Numbered from the stretch's first letter, positions 18,057 to 27,564 are shown. The stretch is 64,000 nucleotides of DNA from Flavobacterium sp. (GCF_013822155.1 NZ_PNJW01000002.1:62001-126000), one strand, 5' to 3'. Program-made: numbers and translations. Notes: a model not told the origin generated them from the sequence alone.

Positions 18057-18089
18057 AACCCTGACAGAGTTTTGAACTCTATCAGGGTT
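18057..18089. repeat. Palindromic repeat in the sufA-sufB junction
   Basis: Arms AACCCTGACAGAGTT (18057-18071) and AACTCTATCAGGGTT (18075-18089) pair at 14 of 15 positions around a 3-nt loop. It resembles the CCCTGACAGG-type REP-like palindrome I recall as dispersed in flavobacterial intergenic regions. With no T run after it, it is more likely a repeat or processing/attenuation hairpin than a terminator. Confidence 0.8.
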
Positions 18090-18104
18090 GAAAATAATTT
18101 AATT

Positions 18105-18434
18105 TTAAAGTGAAAAACTTTCACCGCAACCACATGTTCTATTCGCATTTGGATTATTGAAAACAAATCCTTTGCCGTTAAGTCCTCCTGAAAATTCTAA
18201 AATTGTTCCGGCTAAATAGAGAAAACTTTTCTTTTCAACGGCTACTTTTATATCGTTGTCTTCGAATACTTTATCGTTTTCTCCTATTTCTTTGTCAAAT
18301 TTTAATTCATAAGACAAACCGGAACAACCACCGCTTTTAACCCCTACCCGAACGTAATCCCGAGCGGCATCAAAGCCATCATCTTGCATCAAATCGATGA
18401 TTTTCTTTTTAGCTGTATCTGAAACTTTTATCAT
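18105..18434 (-). CDS. A-type Fe-S carrier / assembly accessory protein (SufA/IscA/ErpA-like)
   Basis: A 109-residue HesB/IscA-family protein. The three conserved cluster-binding cysteines are seen at C37 (GGCSGLSYEL) and C101/C103 (TCGCGESF). The family carries [2Fe-2S] or [4Fe-4S] clusters from the scaffold to apo-proteins. It is the first gene of the sufABCD unit, with a well-formed promoter upstream, so SufA is the natural label, though ErpA/IscA cannot be excluded from sequence alone. Confidence 0.93.
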   Translation of the reverse strand: MIKVSDTAKKKIIDLMQDDGFDAARDYVRVGVKSGGCSGLSYELKFDKEIGENDKVFEDNDIKVAVEKKSFLYLAGTILEFSGGLNGKGFVFNNPNANRTCGCGESFSL

Positions 18435-18464
18435 TTGCTATTTTGATTTTGTCTAAATAAAGAG

Positions 18465-18497
18465 CAAATATACACCAAAACAAGAAAATTAAAACAA
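18465..18497 (-). promoter_or_regulatory. Promoter of the sufABCD unit
   Basis: On the minus strand, TTG (18495-18497), a 22-bp spacer, and TATATTTG (18465-18472) match the Bacteroidota sigma consensus. The predicted transcription start lies about 23 bp before the sufA ATG. No obvious Rrf2/IscR-type operator was recognised. Confidence 0.75.
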
Positions 18498-18605
18498 TTT
18501 ATAACATTTTTATAACTAATGTTTTGATAGAAAATAACTATTATAGGCCTTGTAAAACGTATGTTTTTAGTAATTTGCGAAACATTTTATCAAAACATAA
18601 CTATT

Positions 18606-19466
18606 ATGAAATTATATCCCATAGAAGCCGGAAACTTTAAACTCGATGGTGGAGCCATGTTTGGTGTTGTGCCGAAAACCATTTGGAACCGAACAAATCC
18701 AGCCGACGAAAACAACCTCATCGACATTGCGGCCCGTTGTTTGTTAATTGAAGATGGAAAACGATTAACTTTAATTGACACCGGAATGGGCAACAAACAA
18801 TCGGATAAATTTTTTGGATATTACTCTCTTTGGGGTGAACATTCACTGGATAAATCCTTAGCAAATTTTGGATTTCATCGTGACGATGTAACGGATGTTT
18901 TTATGACGCATTTGCATTTTGACCATTGTGGTGGCAGTGTGAATTGGAACAATGACAAGACCGGATATGAAGTCGCTTTCAAAAATGCAAAATTTTGGAC
19001 CAATGAAAACCATTGGGAATGGGCAACAAAACCCAATTCGCGTGAAAAAGCCTCTTTTTTACATGAAAACATCATTCCAATGCAAGAAAGTGGTCAGTTG
19101 AACTTTATCAAAAGACCAAATGCTGATTTTGGCTTTTCAGAAGAATTAAATTTTGGCATTTTTTACGCTGATGGTCATACCGAAAAACAAATGCTTCCAC
19201 ACATCAAATACCAAGACAAAACGATTGTTTTTTGTGCGGATTTGTTAGCTACAGCCGGTCATATTCCGATACCGTATGTGATGGGCTATGACACGAGACC
19301 TCTTTTAACTTTAGATGAAAAAGCAAAATTTATGATTGCTGCCGCTGAAAATAATTACTATTTATTTTTAGAACACGATGCTCACAACGAAATCATTACC
19401 GTTGAAAAAACAGAAAAAGGCGTTCGTCTAAAAGAGGTTTTCAAATGGGAAGATGTCTTAAGATAG
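18606..19466 (+). CDS. MBL-fold metallo-hydrolase
   Basis: A 286-residue metallo-beta-lactamase-fold enzyme. The metal motif HLHFDH stands at about 102-107, after TDVFMT. Later metal ligands are visible in YADGHTEKQ and CADLLATAGH. The family includes lactonases and other hydrolases; substrate unknown. An earlier ATG at 18561 exists, but a possible -7-like element (TAATTTGC) lies between the two, and the protein starting MKLYPIEAGNFKLDGGAMFG is the usual flavobacterial N-terminus, so I choose 18606. It is divergent from the suf promoter. Confidence 0.85.
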   Translation: MKLYPIEAGNFKLDGGAMFGVVPKTIWNRTNPADENNLIDIAARCLLIEDGKRLTLIDTGMGNKQSDKFFGYYSLWGEHSLDKSLANFGFHRDDVTDVFMTHLHFDHCGGSVNWNNDKTGYEVAFKNAKFWTNENHWEWATKPNSREKASFLHENIIPMQESGQLNFIKRPNADFGFSEELNFGIFYADGHTEKQMLPHIKYQDKTIVFCADLLATAGHIPIPYVMGYDTRPLLTLDEKAKFMIAAAENNYYLFLEHDAHNEIITVEKTEKGVRLKEVFKWEDVLR

Positions 19467-19523
19467 TGTTAATCTCGTTTTTATCCTTTTATAAAATTAT
19501 ATTTTTACCTCAAATTTTTTAAC

Positions 19524-21125
19524 ATGAATTACATTAAATCTTTTTCTATTGTAGTCGTTTCCGGCTTAATTTTAACCGGTTGTGGACCTACAAAATCTGT
19601 TTCTTTTACTCAAATCAATCCAATAAATGCAGAAACTGTTCCGTTGAAAAACGGTAAAATTTCTGATGCCGAACTATTGCGTTGGAGTCATTTAGACATC
19701 GTTAAAGATACCATTCCCGGAATGAGTGTTGACCGTGCTTACAATGAACTATTGAAAAATAAACCAAGTCAAAAAGTAATTGTTGCTGTAATCGACAGTG
19801 GTTCGGATATTGAACATGAGGATTTAAAAGGTCGTGTTTGGACCAACGCAAAAGAAATTGCAGGTAATGGAATTGATGATGACAAAAACGGGTATGTTGA
19901 TGATATTCACGGTTGGAATTTTTTAGGTGATGTGATTCATGAAAACCTGGAATTGACTAGAATTTTGAAAAAAGGAGATGATGGTTCTGAAACATTCAAA
20001 AATGCTCAGAAAAAAATGGATGAGAAAAAACAAGAAGCTCTTGGTAACAAACAACAATTAGATTTCATTCTAGCCGCTGACAAAGGCATAGCGGAACATT
20101 TAAAAAAAGAAAATTACACGCTAGAAGAGGTAAAATCCATTTTGACAACTAACCCAACGTTGGGAAATTATAAAATGGTTATGATGCAGGTTTTAGCAAC
20201 TACTTCGCGTGAGGAATTTGTGAAAGAATTAGATGAATTTAAAGATTACATCTATGATCAATTGAATTACAACTTGAACTTGGAGTATGACGGGCGAAAA
20301 ATATTAGGTGATAATGCGGAGGATATTTCTAAAACATCCTACGGAAACAACCAAGTTTGGGGACCAAATAAAAAATATGCCATGCATGGAACTCATGTAG
20401 CCGGAATCATTGCTCAAGTGAGAGGGAACAATTTAGGTGGAGACGGAGTGGCCACCAATGTTGAAATAATGGCTGTTCGAGCTGTTCCAAATGGTGATGA
20501 ATATGATAAAGATATTGCCTTAGCTATTCGATATGCCGCGGATAATGGAGCTAAAGTTATTAATGGTAGTTTTGGAAAAGGATTTTCTCCACACAAAGAA
20601 TGGGTTTATGACGCTATTAAATATGCTGCAAGCAAAGATGTACTATTTGTTCATGCTGCCGGAAATGATGCTGAAGATTTGAATGAGGTAGAAAGTTATC
20701 CAAACGATCGCATTGGTGAAACAGAAATTGCTACAAATTATATCAAAGTTGGAGCCTTAAATTATGAATATGGTTCAAAATTAGTGGCTGATTTTTCAAA
20801 CTATGGAAAAACCGATGTTGATGTTTTTGCTCCTGGTGTAAAAATATATGCTACAATACCAAATAATCAATTCAAATTCGAACAAGGAACATCCATGGCG
20901 GCACCAAATGTTGCCGGTGTGGCTGCTTTAATTCGTTCATATTACCCAAAATTAACAGCTGCTCAAGTAAAACAAATATTGAAAGAAAGTGGTGTTGCAA
21001 TTTCTAAAACAGTTATTGTGGGCGGAGATGCTTCAAATAAAATTCCTTTTAACGAATTATCTGTAACCGGAAAAATTGTGAATGCCTACAACGCCCTTTT
21101 AATGGCTGATAAAATGTCAAAATAA
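19524..21125 (+). CDS. S8 family (subtilisin-like) lipoprotein peptidase
   Basis: A 533-residue subtilase with a lipoprotein signal (LILTGCGPTKS, Cys at about 20). Catalytic triad: Asp in IAVIDSGSD (about 90), His in MHGTHVAGI (about 287), Ser in GTSMAAPNVAG (about 455). About 195 residues separate Asp from His, far more than in classical subtilisins. The insert is mainly charged and helical (about 130-260). It is probably anchored in the envelope facing the periplasm or outside. It forms an operon with the M1 peptidase that starts 5 bp after its stop. Confidence 0.92.
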   Translation: MNYIKSFSIVVVSGLILTGCGPTKSVSFTQINPINAETVPLKNGKISDAELLRWSHLDIVKDTIPGMSVDRAYNELLKNKPSQKVIVAVIDSGSDIEHEDLKGRVWTNAKEIAGNGIDDDKNGYVDDIHGWNFLGDVIHENLELTRILKKGDDGSETFKNAQKKMDEKKQEALGNKQQLDFILAADKGIAEHLKKENYTLEEVKSILTTNPTLGNYKMVMMQVLATTSREEFVKELDEFKDYIYDQLNYNLNLEYDGRKILGDNAEDISKTSYGNNQVWGPNKKYAMHGTHVAGIIAQVRGNNLGGDGVATNVEIMAVRAVPNGDEYDKDIALAIRYAADNGAKVINGSFGKGFSPHKEWVYDAIKYAASKDVLFVHAAGNDAEDLNEVESYPNDRIGETEIATNYIKVGALNYEYGSKLVADFSNYGKTDVDVFAPGVKIYATIPNNQFKFEQGTSMAAPNVAGVAALIRSYYPKLTAAQVKQILKESGVAISKTVIVGGDASNKIPFNELSVTGKIVNAYNALLMADKMSK

Positions 21126-21130
21126 ATTCT

Positions 21131-23014
21131 ATGAAAAAAATTGCATTCTTAATAACATTATCTTTTGCTAACATTCTTTCTGCACAAAACAATCCAAATC
21201 CGGGTTATTGGCAACAACAGGCTGATTACAAAATGGAAGTGGAGATGGATGTTAAATCTTTTCAATATACCGGAAATCAAATTTTAGAATACACCAATAA
21301 TTCAAATGACACTTTGACTAAAGTATTTTTTCATTTGTATCCCAATGCTTTTCAGCCCGGAAGTGAAATGGACATTCGACTGCAAACCATCAAAGATCCT
21401 GATAAACGAATGGTTAAATCATTTAAAGTTGCGGATAAAGAAGTAAAAGAAAGTAAAATTTCTTCCTTAAAACCGGAACAAATTGGTTATTTAAAAATTT
21501 TAAATTTTAAACAAGATGGTCAATTGGCTACAACAAAAGTAGTCGGAACCATTTTAGAAGTAACTTTAGCTAAAGCGATTTTGCCTAAATCAAAAACTAT
21601 ATTTTCCTTAAATTTTGACGGGCAAGTTCCTGAACAGATTCGTCGTTCCGGGAGAAATAGCTCAGAAGGTGTAGCACTTTCGATGACGCAATGGTATCCA
21701 AAAATCTGTGAATTTGACTTTGAAGGTTGGCATGCTGATCCTTATATCGGAAGAGAATTTCATGGTGTTTGGGGAAATTATGATGTAAAAATTACAATTG
21801 ATAAAAATTATACCCTCGGAGCTTCCGGTTATTTGCAAAACAAAAACGAAATCGGTCACGGCTATCAAGACGAAGGAATTGAAGTCAAACATGCTAAAAA
21901 AACCAAAACCTTAACTTGGCATTTTGTGGCTCCTATGGTGCACGATTTTGCTTGGGGTGCCGATAATAATTTTTTACATGATAAAATTATTGGAGAAAAT
22001 GGTGTTGAACTTCATTTTTTATATAAAAACGATAAAGAATATGTTGAAAATTGGAAAGCTATGCAGCCCAAAACTGCTGAATTGCTTTCTTTTTTTAATA
22101 AAAATATAGGACCATATCCATACAAACAATATTCTGTTATTCAAGGTGGTGATGGTGGTATGGAATATGCGATGTGCACCTTAATCACCGGAAAACGTTC
22201 CGTTGGAAGTTTAGTTGGTGTAACAGCTCACGAAATGGCTCATTCTTGGTTTCAACATGTTTTGGCAACCAACGAAAGTAAACATGAATGGATGGATGAA
22301 GGATTTACTTCTTTCATTTCAGATTTAGCAATGACTGAAGTAATGCCTTCTAAAAATAAAAAAGACGATGAAAATCCGTTTTTAAGTAGCTACAACAATT
22401 ATTTTTACATGGTTACTTCCGGTAAAGAACAGCCACAATCCACACATGCTGACCGTTACGACGAAAACATGGTTTATGGTATTTCATCTTACAGTAAAGG
22501 AACCGTTTTTTTGACACAATTGGGTTATGTGATTGGTATTGAAAACATGATGAAAACCTTAAAACGATTTTATTATGATTACCAATTTACCCATCCAACT
22601 CCAAATGATTTTAAACGCACCGCAGAGCGTGTTTCCGGTGCTGTTTTAGATTGGTATTTAGTGGATTGGACCCAAACCACCAACACAATTGATTATGGTA
22701 TTAAAAACATTGATAACAGCGGTAAAATTACTTTAGAACGCATCGGAAGAATGCCAATGCCGTTAGATATTTTAGTTGCCTATGAAGATGGTACTGTGGA
22801 AAGTTTTTATATTCCTAATCCTCTGATGCGTTGGGAAAAAGAAAATCCGTATCCACAAATAAAAAGAACCGTTTTGAAAGGCTGGCATTGGGCGTATCCA
22901 ACCTATGAATTCACGCTTTCGCAAGGAAAAGCCAAAATTAAATCGGTGGTGATTGACCCGAGTGGCTTGATGGCTGATGTGAATAAGGAAAATAACTTAT
23001 TTGAAAAGAAATAG
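21131..23014 (+). CDS. M1 family metallopeptidase
   Basis: A 627-residue gluzincin-type aminopeptidase with a signal peptide (to SAQ at about 19). The zinc motif HEMAH is at about 366-370, with the third ligand in the HEWMDEGFTSF segment about 19 residues later. The exopeptidase motif appears as GGMEYAMCTL. It is predicted to be exported and to take part in peptide breakdown outside the cytoplasm, a role that fits its coupling with the upstream S8 lipoprotein peptidase. It has no T9SS C-terminal sorting domain. Confidence 0.92.
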   Translation: MKKIAFLITLSFANILSAQNNPNPGYWQQQADYKMEVEMDVKSFQYTGNQILEYTNNSNDTLTKVFFHLYPNAFQPGSEMDIRLQTIKDPDKRMVKSFKVADKEVKESKISSLKPEQIGYLKILNFKQDGQLATTKVVGTILEVTLAKAILPKSKTIFSLNFDGQVPEQIRRSGRNSSEGVALSMTQWYPKICEFDFEGWHADPYIGREFHGVWGNYDVKITIDKNYTLGASGYLQNKNEIGHGYQDEGIEVKHAKKTKTLTWHFVAPMVHDFAWGADNNFLHDKIIGENGVELHFLYKNDKEYVENWKAMQPKTAELLSFFNKNIGPYPYKQYSVIQGGDGGMEYAMCTLITGKRSVGSLVGVTAHEMAHSWFQHVLATNESKHEWMDEGFTSFISDLAMTEVMPSKNKKDDENPFLSSYNNYFYMVTSGKEQPQSTHADRYDENMVYGISSYSKGTVFLTQLGYVIGIENMMKTLKRFYYDYQFTHPTPNDFKRTAERVSGAVLDWYLVDWTQTTNTIDYGIKNIDNSGKITLERIGRMPMPLDILVAYEDGTVESFYIPNPLMRWEKENPYPQIKRTVLKGWHWAYPTYEFTLSQGKAKIKSVVIDPSGLMADVNKENNLFEKK

Positions 23015-23094
23015 GTATTTTAAATTCCTTCTTTCTTTTAATTAAGAATAAGTTGTAGATTTGATTCTTACTCGTTTGTTATTAAATTCATTTC

Positions 23095-25332
23095 ATGAAA
23101 TTAAAGTTGTTTGTTCTTTTTGGTTTATTGGTGGGTTTAATTTCCTGCAATAAATCAAATGAATATGTTGCCATTGTAGATTTGCATAACGCAAAAGCTG
23201 CATTTGTGGGCAACCAAACTTGTGTTGGATGTCATCAAAAAGAAGTTAAAGACTGGGAACATTCACACCATGCTAAAGCAATGCTGGAAGTGAACGAAGC
23301 AAATGTTTTAGCTGATTTTAACAACGCTCAATTGGTTAGAAATGGTCAAACGCATAAAATGTTTAAAAAAAATGATGCGTTTTATGTTATCACCGATGGG
23401 CCAAACGGAACCATGCAAGAATTTCAGGTAAAATACACTTTTGGTTATCATCCAATTCAACAATACTTGGTTGAATTTGAACAAGGCAGGCTTCAAGTCC
23501 TTTCGTTAACCTGGGATGTTGTAAAAAAAGAATGGTATTACATGTCTGATGAGGTTTATAAAAATCTAAGTATAGATCATGGTAATTGGCTCCATTGGAC
23601 TAATCAAGCCTATAATTGGAACAGTATGTGTGCCGAATGTCACACCACAAATCTCAAAAAAAACTATAATCCCGAAACGGATTCCTACAAAACTACTTGG
23701 AGCCAATTGAGTGTGAATTGTGAGGCTTGTCATGGCCCGGCAGAATTTCATTTAAAATGGACTGCTGATAAAGAAATGGATATTGCTAATTATGGTTTTG
23801 TTAAAAAATTTAAAAACAGTGATAATAAGTCGCAAATAGAAACCTGTGTTCGTTGCCATTCGCGTAGAAGTATTTATGGTGATTACGACTACAATTGGGA
23901 GCATACCCATGAACAAATGGCTATTGCGACCGTTGGCTTCCCAAATTATCATTCAGATGGTCAAATCAAAGAAGAAGATTTTGAAATCGGTTCATTTAGC
24001 CAAAGCAAAATGCATGAAAAAGGTGTGAAATGCACTGATTGTCATAATGTTCATTCGGGAAAAGTGAAATTTCAAGACAATCAATTGTGTACCCAATGTC
24101 ATCTTCCAACTCAATATGACAGCGAAAAACATCATCATCACGACAAAAATAAACCCGGTGCTTCCTGCGTTGATTGCCACATGCCCGGTCAATATTTTAT
24201 GGGAAGACATTTCAGACGAGACCACAGTTTACGAATTCCAAGACCGGATATTTCTAAAGTTACAAATTCACCTAATGCTTGTAATTCGTGTCACAAAGAT
24301 AAATCGGTTGATTGGGCTGTAGAAAAAACAAGTCTTTGGTATGGAACAAAAACAAAAGACCATTACGGCTTTACATTCCATAAAGCCGAGTTACAAGATC
24401 CGTCTGCAATAGATGAACTAAAAATTATCATCAATGATGAGCAAAAACCGATCATTGTCCGACAAACCGCCATGGATGTTTTACGATTAAATTATCCAGA
24501 ACAAAGCCAGCCTATTTTAAACCCGTTTCTTACTAATAAAAAAACAGCATTACGCTACCAAAGTGTATTTAATTCAAAAATAGATAACACAAATTCATCA
24601 CAACTATTGGCTTTATTAAAAGACCCAATTAAAGGAATTCGTTCAACTGCCGCCATAAAAATTGCAGAAAACAAAAGTTTTTTAACGGCTGCTTATCAAT
24701 CTGCTTATGATAAAGCCATCAAAGAATACTTGGCCATACTGACTTATAACAGTGATTTTCCGGATGCAAAATTAAATTTGGGTAATTATTATTTAAGTCA
24801 AAATGATTCCAAAAAAGCCGAAAATTATTATTTAAAAACCATAAACCAAGATAAAGAATTAACGCAAGCGTATTACAATTTAGCTTATTTATATAACAAT
24901 ACCAATAAAAAAAGTGAAGCCATATCCGTTTTAGAAACCTATCTTCAAAATAATCCGAAAAACAGTTATGCTTATTTTGATATTGGATTGCTAATAGCTG
25001 AATATGGTGATTATAAAAAAGCCGTTGTTTATTTGGAAAAAGCAAAAAACAATGTCACTCCGAATGATAGAATCATTTTAAATCTTGCTAAAATTTATGA
25101 TTACCTAGGGAATAAAAAACAAGCTGAGAATTATTTTAATCAATTAGTTCAAAATTTCCCGTTAATTCAAGAATATTATGTTGAATTATTTCAATTTTAT
25201 ATTAAGAACAAAAACACCATAAAAGCGAAACAAACAGCGGTAAAAATTTTACAAAAATTCCCTGATTTTGCGGAAAGAGATTTATTAGAAAACTTTATTA
25301 ATAGTGAATTCCCGTCGAGTTCTAACCCGTAA
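23095..25332 (+). CDS. Octaheme c-type cytochrome with C-terminal HEAT/TPR region, lipoprotein
   Basis: A 745-residue protein with a lipoprotein signal (GLISCNKS, Cys at about 19). Eight CxxCH heme sites are visible: CVGCH (about 43), CAECH (179), CEACH (210), CVRCH (251), CTDCH (313), CTQCH (332), CVDCH (358) and CNSCH (396). A middle part (about 430-540) looks HEAT-like, and the last 200 residues hold TPR units. The heme part resembles the cytochrome c554-type multiheme group. It acts outside the cytoplasmic membrane; the redox partner is unknown. The TPR part may mediate docking. Confidence 0.88.
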   Translation: MKLKLFVLFGLLVGLISCNKSNEYVAIVDLHNAKAAFVGNQTCVGCHQKEVKDWEHSHHAKAMLEVNEANVLADFNNAQLVRNGQTHKMFKKNDAFYVITDGPNGTMQEFQVKYTFGYHPIQQYLVEFEQGRLQVLSLTWDVVKKEWYYMSDEVYKNLSIDHGNWLHWTNQAYNWNSMCAECHTTNLKKNYNPETDSYKTTWSQLSVNCEACHGPAEFHLKWTADKEMDIANYGFVKKFKNSDNKSQIETCVRCHSRRSIYGDYDYNWEHTHEQMAIATVGFPNYHSDGQIKEEDFEIGSFSQSKMHEKGVKCTDCHNVHSGKVKFQDNQLCTQCHLPTQYDSEKHHHHDKNKPGASCVDCHMPGQYFMGRHFRRDHSLRIPRPDISKVTNSPNACNSCHKDKSVDWAVEKTSLWYGTKTKDHYGFTFHKAELQDPSAIDELKIIINDEQKPIIVRQTAMDVLRLNYPEQSQPILNPFLTNKKTALRYQSVFNSKIDNTNSSQLLALLKDPIKGIRSTAAIKIAENKSFLTAAYQSAYDKAIKEYLAILTYNSDFPDAKLNLGNYYLSQNDSKKAENYYLKTINQDKELTQAYYNLAYLYNNTNKKSEAISVLETYLQNNPKNSYAYFDIGLLIAEYGDYKKAVVYLEKAKNNVTPNDRIILNLAKIYDYLGNKKQAENYFNQLVQNFPLIQEYYVELFQFYIKNKNTIKAKQTAVKILQKFPDFAERDLLENFINSEFPSSSNP

Positions 25333-25352
25333 TTTAATTCCTCAAAACTCAT

Positions 25353-25385
25353 TTGGCAAAATTTAATTCGTTCTGATTACCTTTG
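25353..25385 (+). promoter_or_regulatory. Promoter of rnpA
   Basis: TTG (25353-25355), a 22-bp spacer and TACCTTTG (25378-25385) match the Bacteroidota consensus closely. The rnpA ATG follows 23 bp after the -7 box. Confidence 0.75.
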
Positions 25386-25408
25386 CTTTTCAAAGTAATC
25401 GAATTCAA

Positions 25409-25786
25409 ATGTCATTTTCTTATCCCAAACACGAAAAACTCAAAAGCCAAAAGCAGCTGGATTTACTTTTTTCGGAAGGAAAAACAGTGTCAAAATATCC
25501 GTTGCGGTTGGTTTACGTTCCTGTAGAATTAGAAGATGAGGAAAAAATTAAATTTGGTGTTTCGGTTTCTAAAAAACATTTTAAACTTGCTGTCGACAGA
25601 AACTATTATAAACGCTTGCTTCGTGAATGTTATCGTTTGAATAAACATCTTTTATTGGAAAATTTAGATAAACCATATGCTATTATGTTTTTCTACCAAA
25701 CAAAAGAAGCCATGCCATTTGAGGAAATGAATAAAAAAACCGTTTTGCTTTTTGAAAAATTTATTAAGGAAATAAAATCCGCCTAA
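25409..25786 (+). CDS. rnpA: Ribonuclease P protein component
   Basis: A 125-residue RnpA, the protein cofactor of the tRNA 5' processing ribozyme. The N-terminal KSQKQLDLLFSEGK and the RNA-binding motif DRNYYKRLLREC (RNR-motif region) are clear. It is not accompanied here by rpmH or dnaA, the neighbours seen in many other bacteria, and stands just before an S41 peptidase gene. Confidence 0.93.
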   Translation: MSFSYPKHEKLKSQKQLDLLFSEGKTVSKYPLRLVYVPVELEDEEKIKFGVSVSKKHFKLAVDRNYYKRLLRECYRLNKHLLLENLDKPYAIMFFYQTKEAMPFEEMNKKTVLLFEKFIKEIKSA

Positions 25787-25926
25787 TGTTTGGCTTGTTA
25801 TTTGTGCTTTCAATTATTCGAAAAAGGGTTTAACGTATTAACAACAGTTTATCTCAATTTAATTCTTAATTTAGTTGCCCTATTCTTTCTGTAAAAAATA
25901 TTAAAAAAATAATACCATTATTTCTC

Positions 25927-27564
25927 ATGCTTTTAAGATTTAAAAAACGCTATATTATTCCGGTTATTCTTTCCGGATTTTTATTTATAGGAGTCGGATT
26001 CAAAGAAGATTTTTTTGAAATTGCCAAACAAATTGAAATCTTTACCAATTTGTTTAAAACGGTTAACATGAACTACGTAGACGAAACCAATCCGGGTGAA
26101 ATGATGGATAAAGCCATCAAAAGTATGCTAGCCGATTTAGACCCGTATACTAATTATTTCAACGAAGCTGATGTGGTTAAATTTAAAATCAACAACACGG
26201 GCGAATACACGGGAATTGGTGCAATGATTACCCGTAAAGAAGGAAAAATCATTATTAAAGAACCTTATAAAAATTATCCTGCCGACAAAACAGGGCTTAA
26301 AGCAGGCGATGAAATTATTCAAATTGGCGACGTAGAATTAAAAGATTACAAAGAAGATGCTTCGGCTTTAATGCGAGGAGCAAAAAATGCAAAAGTGGAA
26401 GTAAAATTCATTCGACAAGGCAAAATGAATACTGCCACCTTAATTTTAGATGAAGTAGAAGTAAAAGCGGTCCCATTTTATGGGAAAGTTGATGAAAAAA
26501 CGGGTTATATTGTGCTTTCTCAATTTAACAGAAAAGCCACTTTTGAAACCCAAGCTGCTCTAATGGATTTAAAAACCCAAGGAGCCGAAAAAATCATTTT
26601 AGACCTTCGAGGAAACCCCGGCGGATTATTAGGAGAAGCCGTAAATATCTGTAATCTTTTTGTGCCCAAAGGCGAAATTATAGTGACGACTAAATCAAAA
26701 ATTGAAAAACACAATCAAACCTATAAAACGACCCGTGATCCAATTGATTTAGATGTTCCATTGGTTATTTTAGTGGATGGAAAAAGTGCTTCCGCCAGTG
26801 AAATTGTTTCCGGTGCTTTACAAGATTTGGATCGTGCAGTTGTGGTTGGAAGTCGAAGTTTTGGTAAAGGATTAGTTCAACGCCCATTAGATTTAACCTA
26901 TGGAACACAAGTAAAAGTAACTATTTCCAGATATTATACACCTTCCGGAAGATGTATTCAAGCATTGGATTATTCCAAAAAAGATGCAGAAGGAAAAGCC
27001 ATAAAAACGGAAGCAAAAAACTTTAATGCTTTTAAAACCAAAAAGGGAAGAACGGTTTATGATGGCGGAGGTATTCAGCCGGATGTGGAATTAGAAGAAA
27101 CTAAATTAAGTTCCATTGCGGAAGCACTTCAAAAAAACGATGCTATATTTAATTTTGCGACTTCCTATTATTATAAAAATCCTGCTTTAGGAAATAAAAT
27201 TCCAACAGTTTCTGATGCAGATTTTATAGATTTTAAAACCTTTTTAAAGAAAGAAAATTTCTCTTTTGATACCGAGACTGAAAAACAATTGAAAAAAACA
27301 TTAGAAACGGCTCAAAAGGAAAAAATAGACGAAAACATTAAGGTTGAATATCAAAATTTATTGACCGCTTTACACAAAAGTGAAGAAATTCAATTGAATA
27401 AAAATCAGACTGAAATTAAAAAACTCATACTAGACGAATTGATAAAACGTTACCAATATAAAGAAGGACTTTATCAATACTATATTCAAAATAATAGTGA
27501 GGTTAAAAAAGCAACTTCGATTTTAGCCAATCAAACAGAGTATAACAAAATACTTAAAAAATGA
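25927..27564 (+). CDS. S41 family C-terminal processing peptidase
   Basis: A 545-residue periplasmic tail-specific protease with an N-terminal membrane signal (about 8-24), an N-terminal domain, a PDZ domain (about 95-170, including EYTGIGAMI), and the catalytic core with the nucleophile serine in DGKSASASEIVSGAL (about 288) and the lysine in GSRSFGKGLVQ (about 314). Family role: cleavage of protein C-termini in the periplasm. It overlaps the next gene by 4 bp (ATGA), so the two are translationally coupled. Confidence 0.93.
   Translation: MLLRFKKRYIIPVILSGFLFIGVGFKEDFFEIAKQIEIFTNLFKTVNMNYVDETNPGEMMDKAIKSMLADLDPYTNYFNEADVVKFKINNTGEYTGIGAMITRKEGKIIIKEPYKNYPADKTGLKAGDEIIQIGDVELKDYKEDASALMRGAKNAKVEVKFIRQGKMNTATLILDEVEVKAVPFYGKVDEKTGYIVLSQFNRKATFETQAALMDLKTQGAEKIILDLRGNPGGLLGEAVNICNLFVPKGEIIVTTKSKIEKHNQTYKTTRDPIDLDVPLVILVDGKSASASEIVSGALQDLDRAVVVGSRSFGKGLVQRPLDLTYGTQVKVTISRYYTPSGRCIQALDYSKKDAEGKAIKTEAKNFNAFKTKKGRTVYDGGGIQPDVELEETKLSSIAEALQKNDAIFNFATSYYYKNPALGNKIPTVSDADFIDFKTFLKKENFSFDTETEKQLKKTLETAQKEKIDENIKVEYQNLLTALHKSEEIQLNKNQTEIKKLILDELIKRYQYKEGLYQYYIQNNSEVKKATSILANQTEYNKILKK

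Noticed and set aside
18565..18580. TAATTTGC as promoter of the MBL-fold gene
   Set aside because: It is one base short of the TAnnTTTG consensus and has no -33 partner; it is mentioned only as weak support for the start codon.
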